This document shows positions 1-7,292 of a stretch of DNA of 36,195 nucleotides, piece by piece. Position 1 is the stretch's first letter. Each line of letters starts with the position of its first letter. The stretch spans positions 1-36,195 of the forward strand of contig JANQJG010000241.1 of assembly GCA_028281785.1 (NCBI GenBank), given 5' to 3'. Position numbers and translations under genes: made by a program. Below the pieces are notes generated by a model, which made no database searches, had not been told where the DNA came from, and saw nothing but the letters and a program-made list of their open reading frames with translations. This DNA comes from Rhodospirillales bacterium (GTDB lineage: Bacteria; Pseudomonadota; Alphaproteobacteria; Rhodospirillales; Shumkoniaceae).

Positions 1-1
1 A

Positions 2-169
2 GGGATTGACGACGGCGGCGATCGTCGCCATCACGCGCGCAAGAAGGCGCGCCGTCTCGTCGAGAACCTGGACGGCATGGGCATCGCCGCCATCGGAGAT
101 ATCTCTAAACTCTTCGACCCGAAAGAGTGCTGGAACTTCTTCAAGGCTGCCGGATATGCCTCAGATTAA
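2..169 (+). pseudogene. IS630-family transposase, C-terminal end (cut by window edge)
   Basis: An open frame enters from the left edge and stops at 167-169, giving 55 residues. The end of the protein, with DPKEC followed by WNFFKAAGYASD, matches the usual finish of IS630-family DDE transposases, where a TPxEC-like motif is followed by an aromatic-rich NYF..AGY tail. The rest of the gene, including the catalytic residues, lies outside the window, so I cannot tell whether the element is intact. No terminal inverted repeat can be assigned without the other end. Its role here is as a boundary marker: a mobile element sits immediately before the catabolic region that starts at 548. The family call rests only on the tail motif. 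Confidence 0.55.
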
Positions 170-547
170 AGGCAAAACGCTTTAAACACCTAGCTTGACA
201 GCCCCGAGCGGAGTGTTTTTTGAATCAATCTTGCGCAGGGACCAGCCACTTTAGGGTTTTCGCACAGCCAAGACCCATCTCAGACACAGTCGAATCTCCT
301 GCGCGGCGCGAACGCGGGTGCCGCGCGATGCTGTGGTGCGCACCGGATCGATATGAATTCCGTGCTCCGTTATGCACATATGGTATAGGGCTTCATAAAC
401 AGTGCATTACACGGCGGGCCAGATTTGTGAAATAGTATTTTTCGCAACTGCATCGTAATGTAAGACAATGGCTGGAATGAGATGGGCATTCCGCCGAAAT
501 GAAAGAATGTAACGTCACTAATTGGACGTTACCGCAGGGGGTGAGTA
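170..547. other. Intergenic region, no convincing gene
   Basis: This stretch between the transposase tail and the dipeptidase-like gene contains only short open frames without recognisable motifs. The right half (about 360-530) becomes AT-richer and holds the inverted repeat at 509-532. It probably contains the end of the insertion element and the promoter of module A. No clear -35/-10 pair could be chosen. Confidence 0.5.
509..532. promoter_or_regulatory. Perfect inverted repeat just upstream of the dipeptidase-like gene
   Basis: GTAACGTC (509-516) and GACGTTAC (525-532) are perfect reverse complements separated by 8 bases. The repeat ends about 4 bases before the likely ribosome binding site (AGGGGG, 536-541) of the TTG start at 548. 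Size, symmetry and position suit an operator for a dimeric repressor, or an RNA hairpin that affects translation initiation. The regulator is unknown; the LysR protein encoded at 6163 is the nearest candidate. Confidence 0.55.
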
Positions 548-1621
548 TTGCCATTCTATGACCTGCCGGCAGAATTGGAAGAACGGGCCCTTGCTGTCCA
601 TCGCGACGCTTTCGTTTTCGACGGCGCCTTTCCAATGATTGGTTTTTTCAAGGCGGAGCAGGCCGAGATTCAGGCGTTCTTGGACGGGGGCGTCACCGCC
701 GGCAACGCCAGTCTGTCGACCAGCGAAACCGATTTTGCGATGGCGATCGACAATTTCAGCCAATGCAAAAAACTGATAGCCGCCAATGCGGACAAGCTGG
801 CCTGGTGCGAGACGGTCGCCGATATGGTCGCCTGCAAGCGGGACGGCAAATTCGGAATGGTCGCACATTTTCAGAACACCAAACCGATCATGGACCGCCT
901 GGACTATCTGCGCACCTTCTACGACCTTGGTCTGCGGGTCCTGCAATTGACCTATAACCTGCAGACATTCGTCGGCGCTGGGTGTTGCGAGCGCGCGGAT
1001 GCCGGATTGACCCATTTCGGCGTCGACGTCGTGGCGGCGTGCAATGCGCTGGGACTCGTTATCGACGTGTCCCACTGCGGGCATCAGACGGCGTGGGATG
1101 CGATCGAGTTCTCGGAGGCCCCGGTGGTCGCCAGCCATGCAGGCGTGTATGCCCTGGCCCGCTCCTACGGCCGCAACAAGCCGGACGATCTGCTGAAGGC
1201 GATCGCGGATACGGGTGGGTTGCTCGGCCTTCCGCTGCAACCCTGTTTTGTCAAGCGCGACCCGGACACCCACGAAGTCCTGCAGGCCACCGTCGACGAC
1301 GTCCTGGATCAGGTCGAGTATGCGGTCAACCTGATGGGCATCGATCATGTCGGCATCGGGACCGATATGGCGACCTATTCCGCTCAGACGCTGGAATTGA
1401 CCAGGGATTCCAATCTTCGCCTGGTTCGGGCGCAGCGGCCCGACGTTTTCGGCGTCGGGCCGACCGATCGCTACGACCCCTTCCCGCAGGGGTTGGACAG
1501 CCACGCCAAGATGCCGAATGTCGCCCGGGGGCTGATCAAGCGCGGTTATGACGACGCCGCCGTCAAGAAGATCCTGGGCGGCAATTGGATGCGCGTCTTC
1601 AAGGAGGTTTGGAAGAATTAG
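548..1621 (+). CDS. Membrane dipeptidase-like protein (peptidase M19 family), atypical metal site
   Basis: The 357-residue product has the M19 (renal dipeptidase) TIM-barrel signatures: LVIDVSHCGHQTAWDAI with His176, VVASHAGVYAL with His197, and the late MGIDHVGIGTDM motif. The TTG start at 548 is chosen because AGGGGG lies at 536-541 with 6 bases of spacing and a stop codon lies just upstream in frame. There is no signal peptide, so it should be cytoplasmic. The N-terminal zinc ligands normally seen as DGHxD are replaced: residues 25-29 read DGAFP. The bridging-Glu region reads HFQNT. It may therefore hydrolyse something other than dipeptides, or bind a single metal. It is the first gene of a co-directional set with a TTT transporter, which suggests it acts on the imported compound. 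Membership of the M19 fold is solid; activity is not. Confidence 0.85.
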   Translation: MPFYDLPAELEERALAVHRDAFVFDGAFPMIGFFKAEQAEIQAFLDGGVTAGNASLSTSETDFAMAIDNFSQCKKLIAANADKLAWCETVADMVACKRDGKFGMVAHFQNTKPIMDRLDYLRTFYDLGLRVLQLTYNLQTFVGAGCCERADAGLTHFGVDVVAACNALGLVIDVSHCGHQTAWDAIEFSEAPVVASHAGVYALARSYGRNKPDDLLKAIADTGGLLGLPLQPCFVKRDPDTHEVLQATVDDVLDQVEYAVNLMGIDHVGIGTDMATYSAQTLELTRDSNLRLVRAQRPDVFGVGPTDRYDPFPQGLDSHAKMPNVARGLIKRGYDDAAVKKILGGNWMRVFKEVWKN

Positions 1622-1733
1622 CATTCAACAAACGAGGCTGGGTTCAACAAGAAAATTGCAACAAAAAACAACGGCAGAAATTCTGCGAGGAAACGTTTGG
1701 ACAATGCCTAATTCACGTACAGGGAGTGTTGAT

Positions 1734-2711
1734 ATGACTCTGAAATTCTTACGAGCCCTGAAAATGGGGACGGCTGCCGTCGCGACCGCACTCGCGGTTT
1801 CCGCTCTTCCGGGAGCTGGACACGCCGCTTGGCCGGAAAAGGCCATCCAATGGGTCGTCGTTTTCGCTCCCGGCGGCGGCAGCGACGTCATTGCCCGCGC
1901 CATCACGCCTTTCTTCTCCAAGGAGCTGGGCGTGCCCGTGAATGTGATCAACAAGCCGGGCGGCAACCAGATCCCGGCCATCAACTATGTCATGGACTCG
2001 CCCCCCGACGGCTACATTCTTCTTCAGGAGCAGCAAGCGGCCAGTGCCATCAAGGCGATCCTCGATCCCGTTCCCATCGACATCGGCGCCCGGACCTTTG
2101 GGCCGCTGATCGCGGGCGGCGCGAACGCCATCGTCGTCAATGGCGACCTGCCGTGGAATTCGCTGAAGGATATGGCCGACTTCATCAAGGCGAACCCGGG
2201 CGAGTTCACCTATTATCGCGGCGGCGGGTCGAGCTTCACCGACATGGTGAACAAGCGGTTCTTCCAGTTGGCGGGAATCGACACCTCCACCATCAAACCT
2301 GTCGATTTCGAGGGCGCCGGGCCGGCCAAGATCGCGGTCGCCGGCGGACACATCATGATGAGCGGCGGCGGTGCCGGATCTATGATCTCCTTGGTGAGCT
2401 CGGGCGACATCAAGGCGCTCGCCGTGACGGGCACGCAGCGGGTCAGCGCCCTGCCCGACGTTCTCTCCACCGCCGAGGCCGGCTTCCCCGATCTCGATCT
2501 CGTCAACTGGTACGGCGTTTCGGGCCCTCCGGGCCTGCCGGACGAGGTCGTGAACCGTTTGAACGAGGTGGCGCTGAAGCTTTCGAAGGATCCCGAATTT
2601 ATCGCCGAGATGGAGAAGATTGCGCACTACCCGTTCTATAAGTCGCCCCAGGACACCCGCGGGTTCGTCCTTAAGGAAGCCGAGTTCTACAAAGCCTTGG
2701 CTGGCAAATAG
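1734..2711 (+). CDS. TTT substrate-binding protein (TctC/Bug family)
   Basis: A 325-residue periplasmic binding protein. It starts with a classic signal peptide (about residues 1-31, ending GAGHA) followed by AWPEKAIQWVVVFAPGGGSD, the typical N-terminus of mature Bug proteins, in which PGGGSD contacts a carboxylate ligand. GVPVNVINKPGG is the second family signature. The ATG at 1734 is preferred over the in-frame ATG at 1704, since AGGGAG lies 7 bases upstream and the signal peptide then starts correctly. It delivers a carboxylate-bearing substrate to the TctA/TctB membrane pair encoded at 4123-6072. Unusually, a CapA-like gene separates it from tctB. A 112-base AT-rich gap precedes it. Confidence 0.92.
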   Translation: MTLKFLRALKMGTAAVATALAVSALPGAGHAAWPEKAIQWVVVFAPGGGSDVIARAITPFFSKELGVPVNVINKPGGNQIPAINYVMDSPPDGYILLQEQQAASAIKAILDPVPIDIGARTFGPLIAGGANAIVVNGDLPWNSLKDMADFIKANPGEFTYYRGGGSSFTDMVNKRFFQLAGIDTSTIKPVDFEGAGPAKIAVAGGHIMMSGGGAGSMISLVSSGDIKALAVTGTQRVSALPDVLSTAEAGFPDLDLVNWYGVSGPPGLPDEVVNRLNEVALKLSKDPEFIAEMEKIAHYPFYKSPQDTRGFVLKEAEFYKALAGK

Positions 2712-2770
2712 CCGCCATTCGCGGACACGTAGAAAAACGACTTCGACAAGACGAACCGTTCGGGCGTGGA

Positions 2771-4096
2771 ATGGTCTACGAAGCGACTCAAGGCAATTTC
2801 GTGTTGGGTGCGGTTGGGGACGCGATCCTCAGCCGCCCCCTCTCTCTTTTCAAGGAAGAGCCTTTCCTCCGCATGGTGGAGATCCTCCGCGATACGGACT
2901 GCACCTTCGCCAATCTCGAGATCCTGGTCCACGACTACGAGCACCCGCCGGCCTATCTTGTCGGTACCCATGCGGGGTGCGCGCCGGCGCTGCTTGAGGA
3001 CCTGAAATGGGCGGGCATCGACATCGTCTCGCTGTCGAACAATCACGCCTATAATTTCGGCTACGAGGGCATCCGCACCACCATCAAGCACCTGAACGAC
3101 CACCGCCTACCCTATGCGGGAATCGGAAGCAATTTGCAGGAGGCGCGCATGCCGGGCTTCCTGGATACGCCGCGGGGCCGTGTTGCCATGATCTCGGTGA
3201 ATTCCACCTTCGAGCCCCATTGGCGGGCCGGGGAACAGCGCCCCGACATGCAAGGGCGCCCGGGCCTCAACTGCCTGGGATTCGATACGGTTTACACCGT
3301 GGACCGAAAGTCCCTCGACGATCTTCGCCGCATCAGCGGCCTTGTCGGCTGGGAGGCGGAGAAAGAGCGCGAGAACACGCAAGGCTATTACGGGCGGATC
3401 TATGACGACACCGAGAACCAGTTCCACCTGTTCGACAAGGTATTCGAGGTCGGCGAACCGTTCCGGACCAATACCCGCTGCAATCAGCGGGACTTGAAGG
3501 ACAATCTGAAATGGGTGCGGGCGGCCGCGCGCCAGGCCGACTATGTCATCGTCAGCCTGCACAGCCACGAGGCCGGCGATGAACCCGACCTCCCCGCGGA
3601 TTTCGCGATAGAATTCGCCCACGCCTGCATTGATGAAGGCGCGAATATTATTATAGGACACGGATATCATCATTTACGAGGAATTGAAATATACAAAAGA
3701 TGCCCCATTTTTTACAGTCTTGGTGACTTCATTTTTCAAGAAGAGAACTTCATGTGTTATCCGCAGGAAAGCTACGACAGGATGGGCCTGGGGATGGATG
3801 CCGTCGCGGCCGATTGGATGTCGGCCCGCAGCGCCGACGAAACCCGCGGATTTCCGGCCGATCCCTCGATCTGGCGGACCGTCATCGCCGTCACCCGGTG
3901 GGAAGACTGGAAGCCGCGGGAAATCCGGCTTTATCCGGTCGAGTTGGGATTCGGCACCTCCTGGGGGCAGCGCGGCCGGCCGATGCTGGCGGACCCGGCG
4001 GTCGGCGGCGAGATTCTGGCGCATCTTCAAGACCTCTGCCGAGGCTTTGGGACCGCGGTGGAGATACGGGACACCGTCGGAATCATCCGGCTTTAG
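2771..4096 (+). CDS. CapA-like protein (poly-gamma-glutamate synthesis PgsA/CapA fold, metallophosphatase superfamily)
   Basis: The 441-residue product carries the CapA motif series in order: GAVGDAILSRP near the start, CTFANLEI, the LSNNHAYNFGYEG metal-ligand motif, VIVSLHSHEAGDEPD, IIGHGYHHLRGIEIY and FYSLGDFIFQ. These mark the calcineurin-like metallophosphatase fold of CapA/PgsA. No signal peptide or membrane anchor is visible, unlike PgsA of capsule systems, so it is probably a cytoplasmic hydrolase. It lies between the TTT binding protein and TctB, about 26 bases before tctB, which argues for a role in substrate catabolism and not in capsule synthesis. About 115 bases (3644-3755) have strikingly AT-rich codons (ATA, TTA, AGA, ATT runs) compared with the rest of the gene. 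Confidence 0.85.
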   Translation: MVYEATQGNFVLGAVGDAILSRPLSLFKEEPFLRMVEILRDTDCTFANLEILVHDYEHPPAYLVGTHAGCAPALLEDLKWAGIDIVSLSNNHAYNFGYEGIRTTIKHLNDHRLPYAGIGSNLQEARMPGFLDTPRGRVAMISVNSTFEPHWRAGEQRPDMQGRPGLNCLGFDTVYTVDRKSLDDLRRISGLVGWEAEKERENTQGYYGRIYDDTENQFHLFDKVFEVGEPFRTNTRCNQRDLKDNLKWVRAAARQADYVIVSLHSHEAGDEPDLPADFAIEFAHACIDEGANIIIGHGYHHLRGIEIYKRCPIFYSLGDFIFQEENFMCYPQESYDRMGLGMDAVAADWMSARSADETRGFPADPSIWRTVIAVTRWEDWKPREIRLYPVELGFGTSWGQRGRPMLADPAVGGEILAHLQDLCRGFGTAVEIRDTVGIIRL

Positions 4097-4122
4097 GATC
4101 ACGAGAGGGAGGAGCGGCGACA

Positions 4123-4569
4123 GTGCGCACAAAGCCTATCGAGATCGGCGTGCTGATGACTCTGTCCGTCGTGGTCATCGCGGACGGCATCGCCCTTGCC
4201 AGCACCTGGAAGGAACGCATGCGGGCCTTGGAGTCCGGCGGGTTCGAGATTCTTCTGGGGGTCCTGCTTGCCGTCTTCACCTATGTCTACTGGCGCCGGG
4301 AGCCCGGGGAAGACTGGGACAACAGCCACGGCGCCATCTATGTGGCCGCTGCCTTCGGCATCCTGTGCGGCTATGTCCTGCTGATGCCGCACCTGGGGTA
4401 TCTCCTGAGCACGCTCCTGGCCGTCACCGCCTATATGCGCGGCCTGGCCAATTATCGCTGGGTGAGCAGCATCGCTTTCGCGACCGTTTTCGCGGTGGGC
4501 TCCGCCTGGTTCTGGGCGAAGCTCATCATCGTGCTGCCGCAGGGAATTCTTCCCTGGCCCGAATTGTAA
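4123..4569 (+). CDS. TTT small membrane subunit (TctB family)
   Basis: A 148-residue membrane protein with about four hydrophobic segments. The first is a TM helix after KPIEIG, the next covers GFEILLGVLLAVFTYVYW, then AIYVAAAFGILCGYVLLMP, then the C-terminal VSSIAFATVFAVGSAWFW. The PHLGYLLST motif is typical of TctB. The GTG start at 4123 has a near-perfect Shine-Dalgarno AGGGAGGAG (4106-4114) with 8 bases of spacing. It pairs with the large TctA channel to move carboxylates by ion symport across the inner membrane. The next gene starts 24 bases later. Confidence 0.88.
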   Translation: MRTKPIEIGVLMTLSVVVIADGIALASTWKERMRALESGGFEILLGVLLAVFTYVYWRREPGEDWDNSHGAIYVAAAFGILCGYVLLMPHLGYLLSTLLAVTAYMRGLANYRWVSSIAFATVFAVGSAWFWAKLIIVLPQGILPWPEL

Positions 4570-4593
4570 TCGATCACGAAGAGGAACGAAGTA

Positions 4594-6072
4594 TTGGAGC
4601 TTCTGTTCGAAGGCATTGCCGCGGCCCTCACATTCGAGAATCTCATCTATGCGTTCGTCGGCTGTTTGATCGGCACGCTCGTGGGCGTTCTTCCCGGCAT
4701 CGGCGCGACATCCTCGGTCGCGATCCTGTTTCCCTTCACCACCTATCTGCCCCCGACCGGGATGATCATCACCCTGGCCGCCATTTACTATGGCGCCATG
4801 TATGGGGGGTCCACCACCGCCATCCTGGTCAATGTGCCCGGCGAGATCTCGGCGGTCGTCACGGCGCTCGACGGCCACAAGATGACCAAGAAGGGCCGGC
4901 CGGGCCCGGCCCTGGCCATCGCCGCCATCGTTTCGTTCATGGCCGGAATCGTGGGGGCGACCCTGATCGCCATCCTCGGCCCCCCGATGGCCCGCCTCGC
5001 CCTGGTCTTCGGACCGGCGGAGTATCTCGGCCTGGGCCTGTTCAGCCTGACCGCCATCGCCGCCCTGTCCGGACCTTCGTTGATTCGAGGGGCCATCGTC
5101 GCCATCGTCGGGATGGTGCTGGTTTCCGTGGGCTACGATGATTCGGCCAACTTCGGACGCCTGACCTTCGGCAGCGAGACCCTTTTGCAGGGCTTTTCGA
5201 TCGTGCCCGTGATGATCGGGCTTTTCGGCGTCGGCGAGGTGCTCCGTCTCTACGAGGAGCATGCCGGCACTCCCGAGGCGCCGAAGAAGATCGGCAAGCT
5301 GATGCCCAATCGCGAGGAACTGCGCGATGGCTTGGCGGCGGGCGGCCGTGCGACGGTACTGGCTTTTCCGCTCGGCCTCTTGCCGGGCATGCTGCCGTCC
5401 GTTACCTCCTTCCTGTCCTATTCTATCGAGAAGCAGCGGTCGAAAACCCCCGAGAAGTTCGGGGAAGGCGCCATCGAGGGAGTCGCCTCGGCGGAAGCGG
5501 CGAACAACGCCGCCGCCATGTCAAACCTTCTGCCGCTCATGGCGCTCGGCATCCCGACGGGCCCCACCATGGCCCTCATCCTGGCCGCCCTGACCGTCTA
5601 TGGCCTCATCCCCGGGCCCATGCTGTTCACGGTTCATGCGGATTTCACCTGGACCGTCATCGGCAGCTTCTTCATCGCCAATGTCATTCTAGTCGTCCTC
5701 AATCTGCCGCTCGTCGGTCTGTGGGCGCGGATCACGACGATCCCCCAGGGCATCCTCTCGCCGGTCATCCTGACCATCTGTCTGGTGGGGTCTTTCAGTA
5801 TCCGCAGCAGCCTTTTCGACGTCTGGGTCACGGTGATCTTCGGCCTGCTGGGATGGGCGCTGTCCCGGGCCAACTGGCCTTTGGCGCCCCTGGTGCTGGC
5901 CTATGTCCTGGGGCCGCTCATCGAACGCTCGGCCCGCCAGGTTATCGAACTGTCTCCCCTGTTGCTTTTCGAAAGGCCGATCTTCTGGGGCTTTTTGGTC
6001 ATGGCCGGCATATCGATCTGGTTCACCCGCCGCATGTGGAAAACCGCCAAGGGGAAGATCGAACAGGAATAG
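4594..6072 (+). CDS. TTT large permease (TctA family)
   Basis: A 492-residue polytopic permease. The signature LVGVLPGIGATSSVAILFPF (about residues 30-49) and AIYYGAMYGGSTTAILVNVPG, followed by ALDGHKMTKKGRPGPAL, are hallmarks of TctA. The second internal repeat contains GLLPGMLPSVTSFLSY and GVASAEAANNAAAMSNLLPL, then LGIPTGPTMALIL. The TTG start is supported by GAGGAA (4581-4586) at 7 bases of spacing. It is the last gene of the uptake set and forms the transporter with the TctC and TctB proteins encoded upstream. Substrate class (a carboxylate) is family knowledge; the actual ligand is unknown. Confidence 0.93.
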   Translation: MELLFEGIAAALTFENLIYAFVGCLIGTLVGVLPGIGATSSVAILFPFTTYLPPTGMIITLAAIYYGAMYGGSTTAILVNVPGEISAVVTALDGHKMTKKGRPGPALAIAAIVSFMAGIVGATLIAILGPPMARLALVFGPAEYLGLGLFSLTAIAALSGPSLIRGAIVAIVGMVLVSVGYDDSANFGRLTFGSETLLQGFSIVPVMIGLFGVGEVLRLYEEHAGTPEAPKKIGKLMPNREELRDGLAAGGRATVLAFPLGLLPGMLPSVTSFLSYSIEKQRSKTPEKFGEGAIEGVASAEAANNAAAMSNLLPLMALGIPTGPTMALILAALTVYGLIPGPMLFTVHADFTWTVIGSFFIANVILVVLNLPLVGLWARITTIPQGILSPVILTICLVGSFSIRSSLFDVWVTVIFGLLGWALSRANWPLAPLVLAYVLGPLIERSARQVIELSPLLLFERPIFWGFLVMAGISIWFTRRMWKTAKGKIEQE

Positions 6073-6162
6073 GCTTCCCCTCATGCGGACCCGAGCCCAC
6101 GCGGCAGGACACAAGGCAAGGAGCATGGTCGGAACGATGGCTCTACCATTTGGGGCGATGCC

Positions 6163-7125
6163 ATGATCTCGCGCAAGGTCCCCTTGACCCATCTCCTCAA
6201 TTTCCTCTCTGTGATCCGCTGCGGAAGCATCAACAAGGCTTCCGACGAACTCCATATCTCGCAGCCGGCACTGACCCGGAGCATCAAGCTCATGGAGGAG
6301 CGATTGGGGGTGCCGCTGCTCGATCGGACCTCGTCGGGCGTTCTGCCGAACGATTTCGGAAAGGCGCTTCTGCCGCATCTGCAGAAGGTCGAGGCGTCCC
6401 TGCAGGAAGGGCTTTACGAGATCGAATCCCTGCGCGGCACGGATACGGGAAAGGTCTGCTTCGGCGCCAGCCCCGTGCTCGTCGAGCGCATCGTTCCGAT
6501 GGCCCTGGAGTCCTTCGTAGCGCGGTGGCCGAACGTGACCGTCGAGTTCGTCGAAGCCATCAAGGTGCCGCTGCTAGAGCAGTTGGCGGACAGGTATTTC
6601 GACTTCGTCATCGCCAACATGTCCTTCGAAGAGGACGAACCGGGTCTCCTGCAGGAAGAACTGTTTACGGACCGTCTAGTCATCGTCGCCCGTCCCGACC
6701 ATCCCATCGCCAAGCATGCTGCCATCACGCTGCATGACCTCGTCCACTGCAAATGGGTGCTGCCGACGGAGGTCTCCCTGCTGCGGCCGCGGCTGAAAAA
6801 CGTGTTCCGCGTGGAAGGGCTTGATCTGCCGGGTTTCGCGGTGGAGACCGCGTCGCTGCACGTGACCAAGTATCTGGTTCTCCATACAGACCGGATCGCC
6901 GCGTTTCCCACGGTCATGGTCGAGGGTGAATTGCGGCGCGGCAGCTTGGTCGAATTAGAGGGACGGTGGGGCTTCGTGACCCGGTCTTTCGGAATCTTTC
7001 TCCGCAAGGGCGTGTCGCTGTCGCCCGCCGCCAAGGGACTGATCGGTCAGCTCAAAAGGGCGGTCCGCAATCTGGGCTTCAGGCGAGAGAGCGAACTGAT
7101 GGCGGACAAGGGGGGCGAAATGTGA
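6163..7125 (+). CDS. LysR-family transcriptional regulator
   Basis: A 320-residue LysR-type regulator. The N-terminal winged helix-turn-helix includes SVIRCGSINKASDELHISQP followed by ALTRSIKLMEERLGVPLL. The C-terminal effector domain starts around GKVCFGASPVLVERIVP. It is transcribed in the same direction as the genes on both sides, 90 bases after tctA and 167 bases before hyuA. It could control module A, module B or both. LysR regulators usually bind near their target promoters; the palindrome at 7219-7244 and the inverted repeat at 509-532 are candidate sites. Which one it binds, if either, cannot be decided by eye. Confidence 0.9.
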   Translation: MISRKVPLTHLLNFLSVIRCGSINKASDELHISQPALTRSIKLMEERLGVPLLDRTSSGVLPNDFGKALLPHLQKVEASLQEGLYEIESLRGTDTGKVCFGASPVLVERIVPMALESFVARWPNVTVEFVEAIKVPLLEQLADRYFDFVIANMSFEEDEPGLLQEELFTDRLVIVARPDHPIAKHAAITLHDLVHCKWVLPTEVSLLRPRLKNVFRVEGLDLPGFAVETASLHVTKYLVLHTDRIAAFPTVMVEGELRRGSLVELEGRWGFVTRSFGIFLRKGVSLSPAAKGLIGQLKRAVRNLGFRRESELMADKGGEM

Positions 7126-7218
7126 TCGACGGACGTGCCGCATGTCACATGAGGGGTATGCCTTTTTCGCATAGCCGCTTGTTAAGAAAGTATTGGAAAA
7201 TGGATAGCGGCATTGAAA

Positions 7219-7244
7219 TACTAAAAACTGCAGGTTTTTTAGTA
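7219..7244. promoter_or_regulatory. Operator-like palindrome in the hyuA promoter region
   Basis: TACTAAAAA (7219-7227) and TTTTTAGTA (7236-7244) form a perfect 9-base inverted repeat around an 8-base spacer containing CTGCAG. A good -10 box, TATACT, lies at 7262-7267. The right arm overlaps where the -35 element should sit (about 7239-7244). This layout suits repression or activation of module B at this promoter. The whole 7140-7380 stretch is AT-rich in a GC-rich neighbourhood. Confidence 0.55.
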
Positions 7245-7267
7245 CTAGGTGTTTTCTGACGTATACT
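7239..7267 (+). promoter_or_regulatory. Putative promoter of the hyuABB operon
   Basis: TATACT at 7262-7267 matches the -10 consensus at five of six positions. The best-spaced -35 (TTAGTA, 17 bases upstream) is poor, as expected for a regulated promoter. AGGAG at 7278-7282 then supplies the ribosome binding site for hyuA at 7293. Confidence 0.4.
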
Positions 7268-7292
7268 GAAATTCATTAGGAGAATTGAAGAA

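Noticed and set aside
518-1624. 368-codon minus-strand open frame opposite the dipeptidase-like gene
   Set aside because: The + strand frame carries M19 motifs; the antisense frame shows none.
4099-5262. 387-codon minus-strand open frame opposite tctB/tctA
   Set aside because: Gly/Asp/Gln/His-rich antisense of membrane-protein codons; no recognisable domain.
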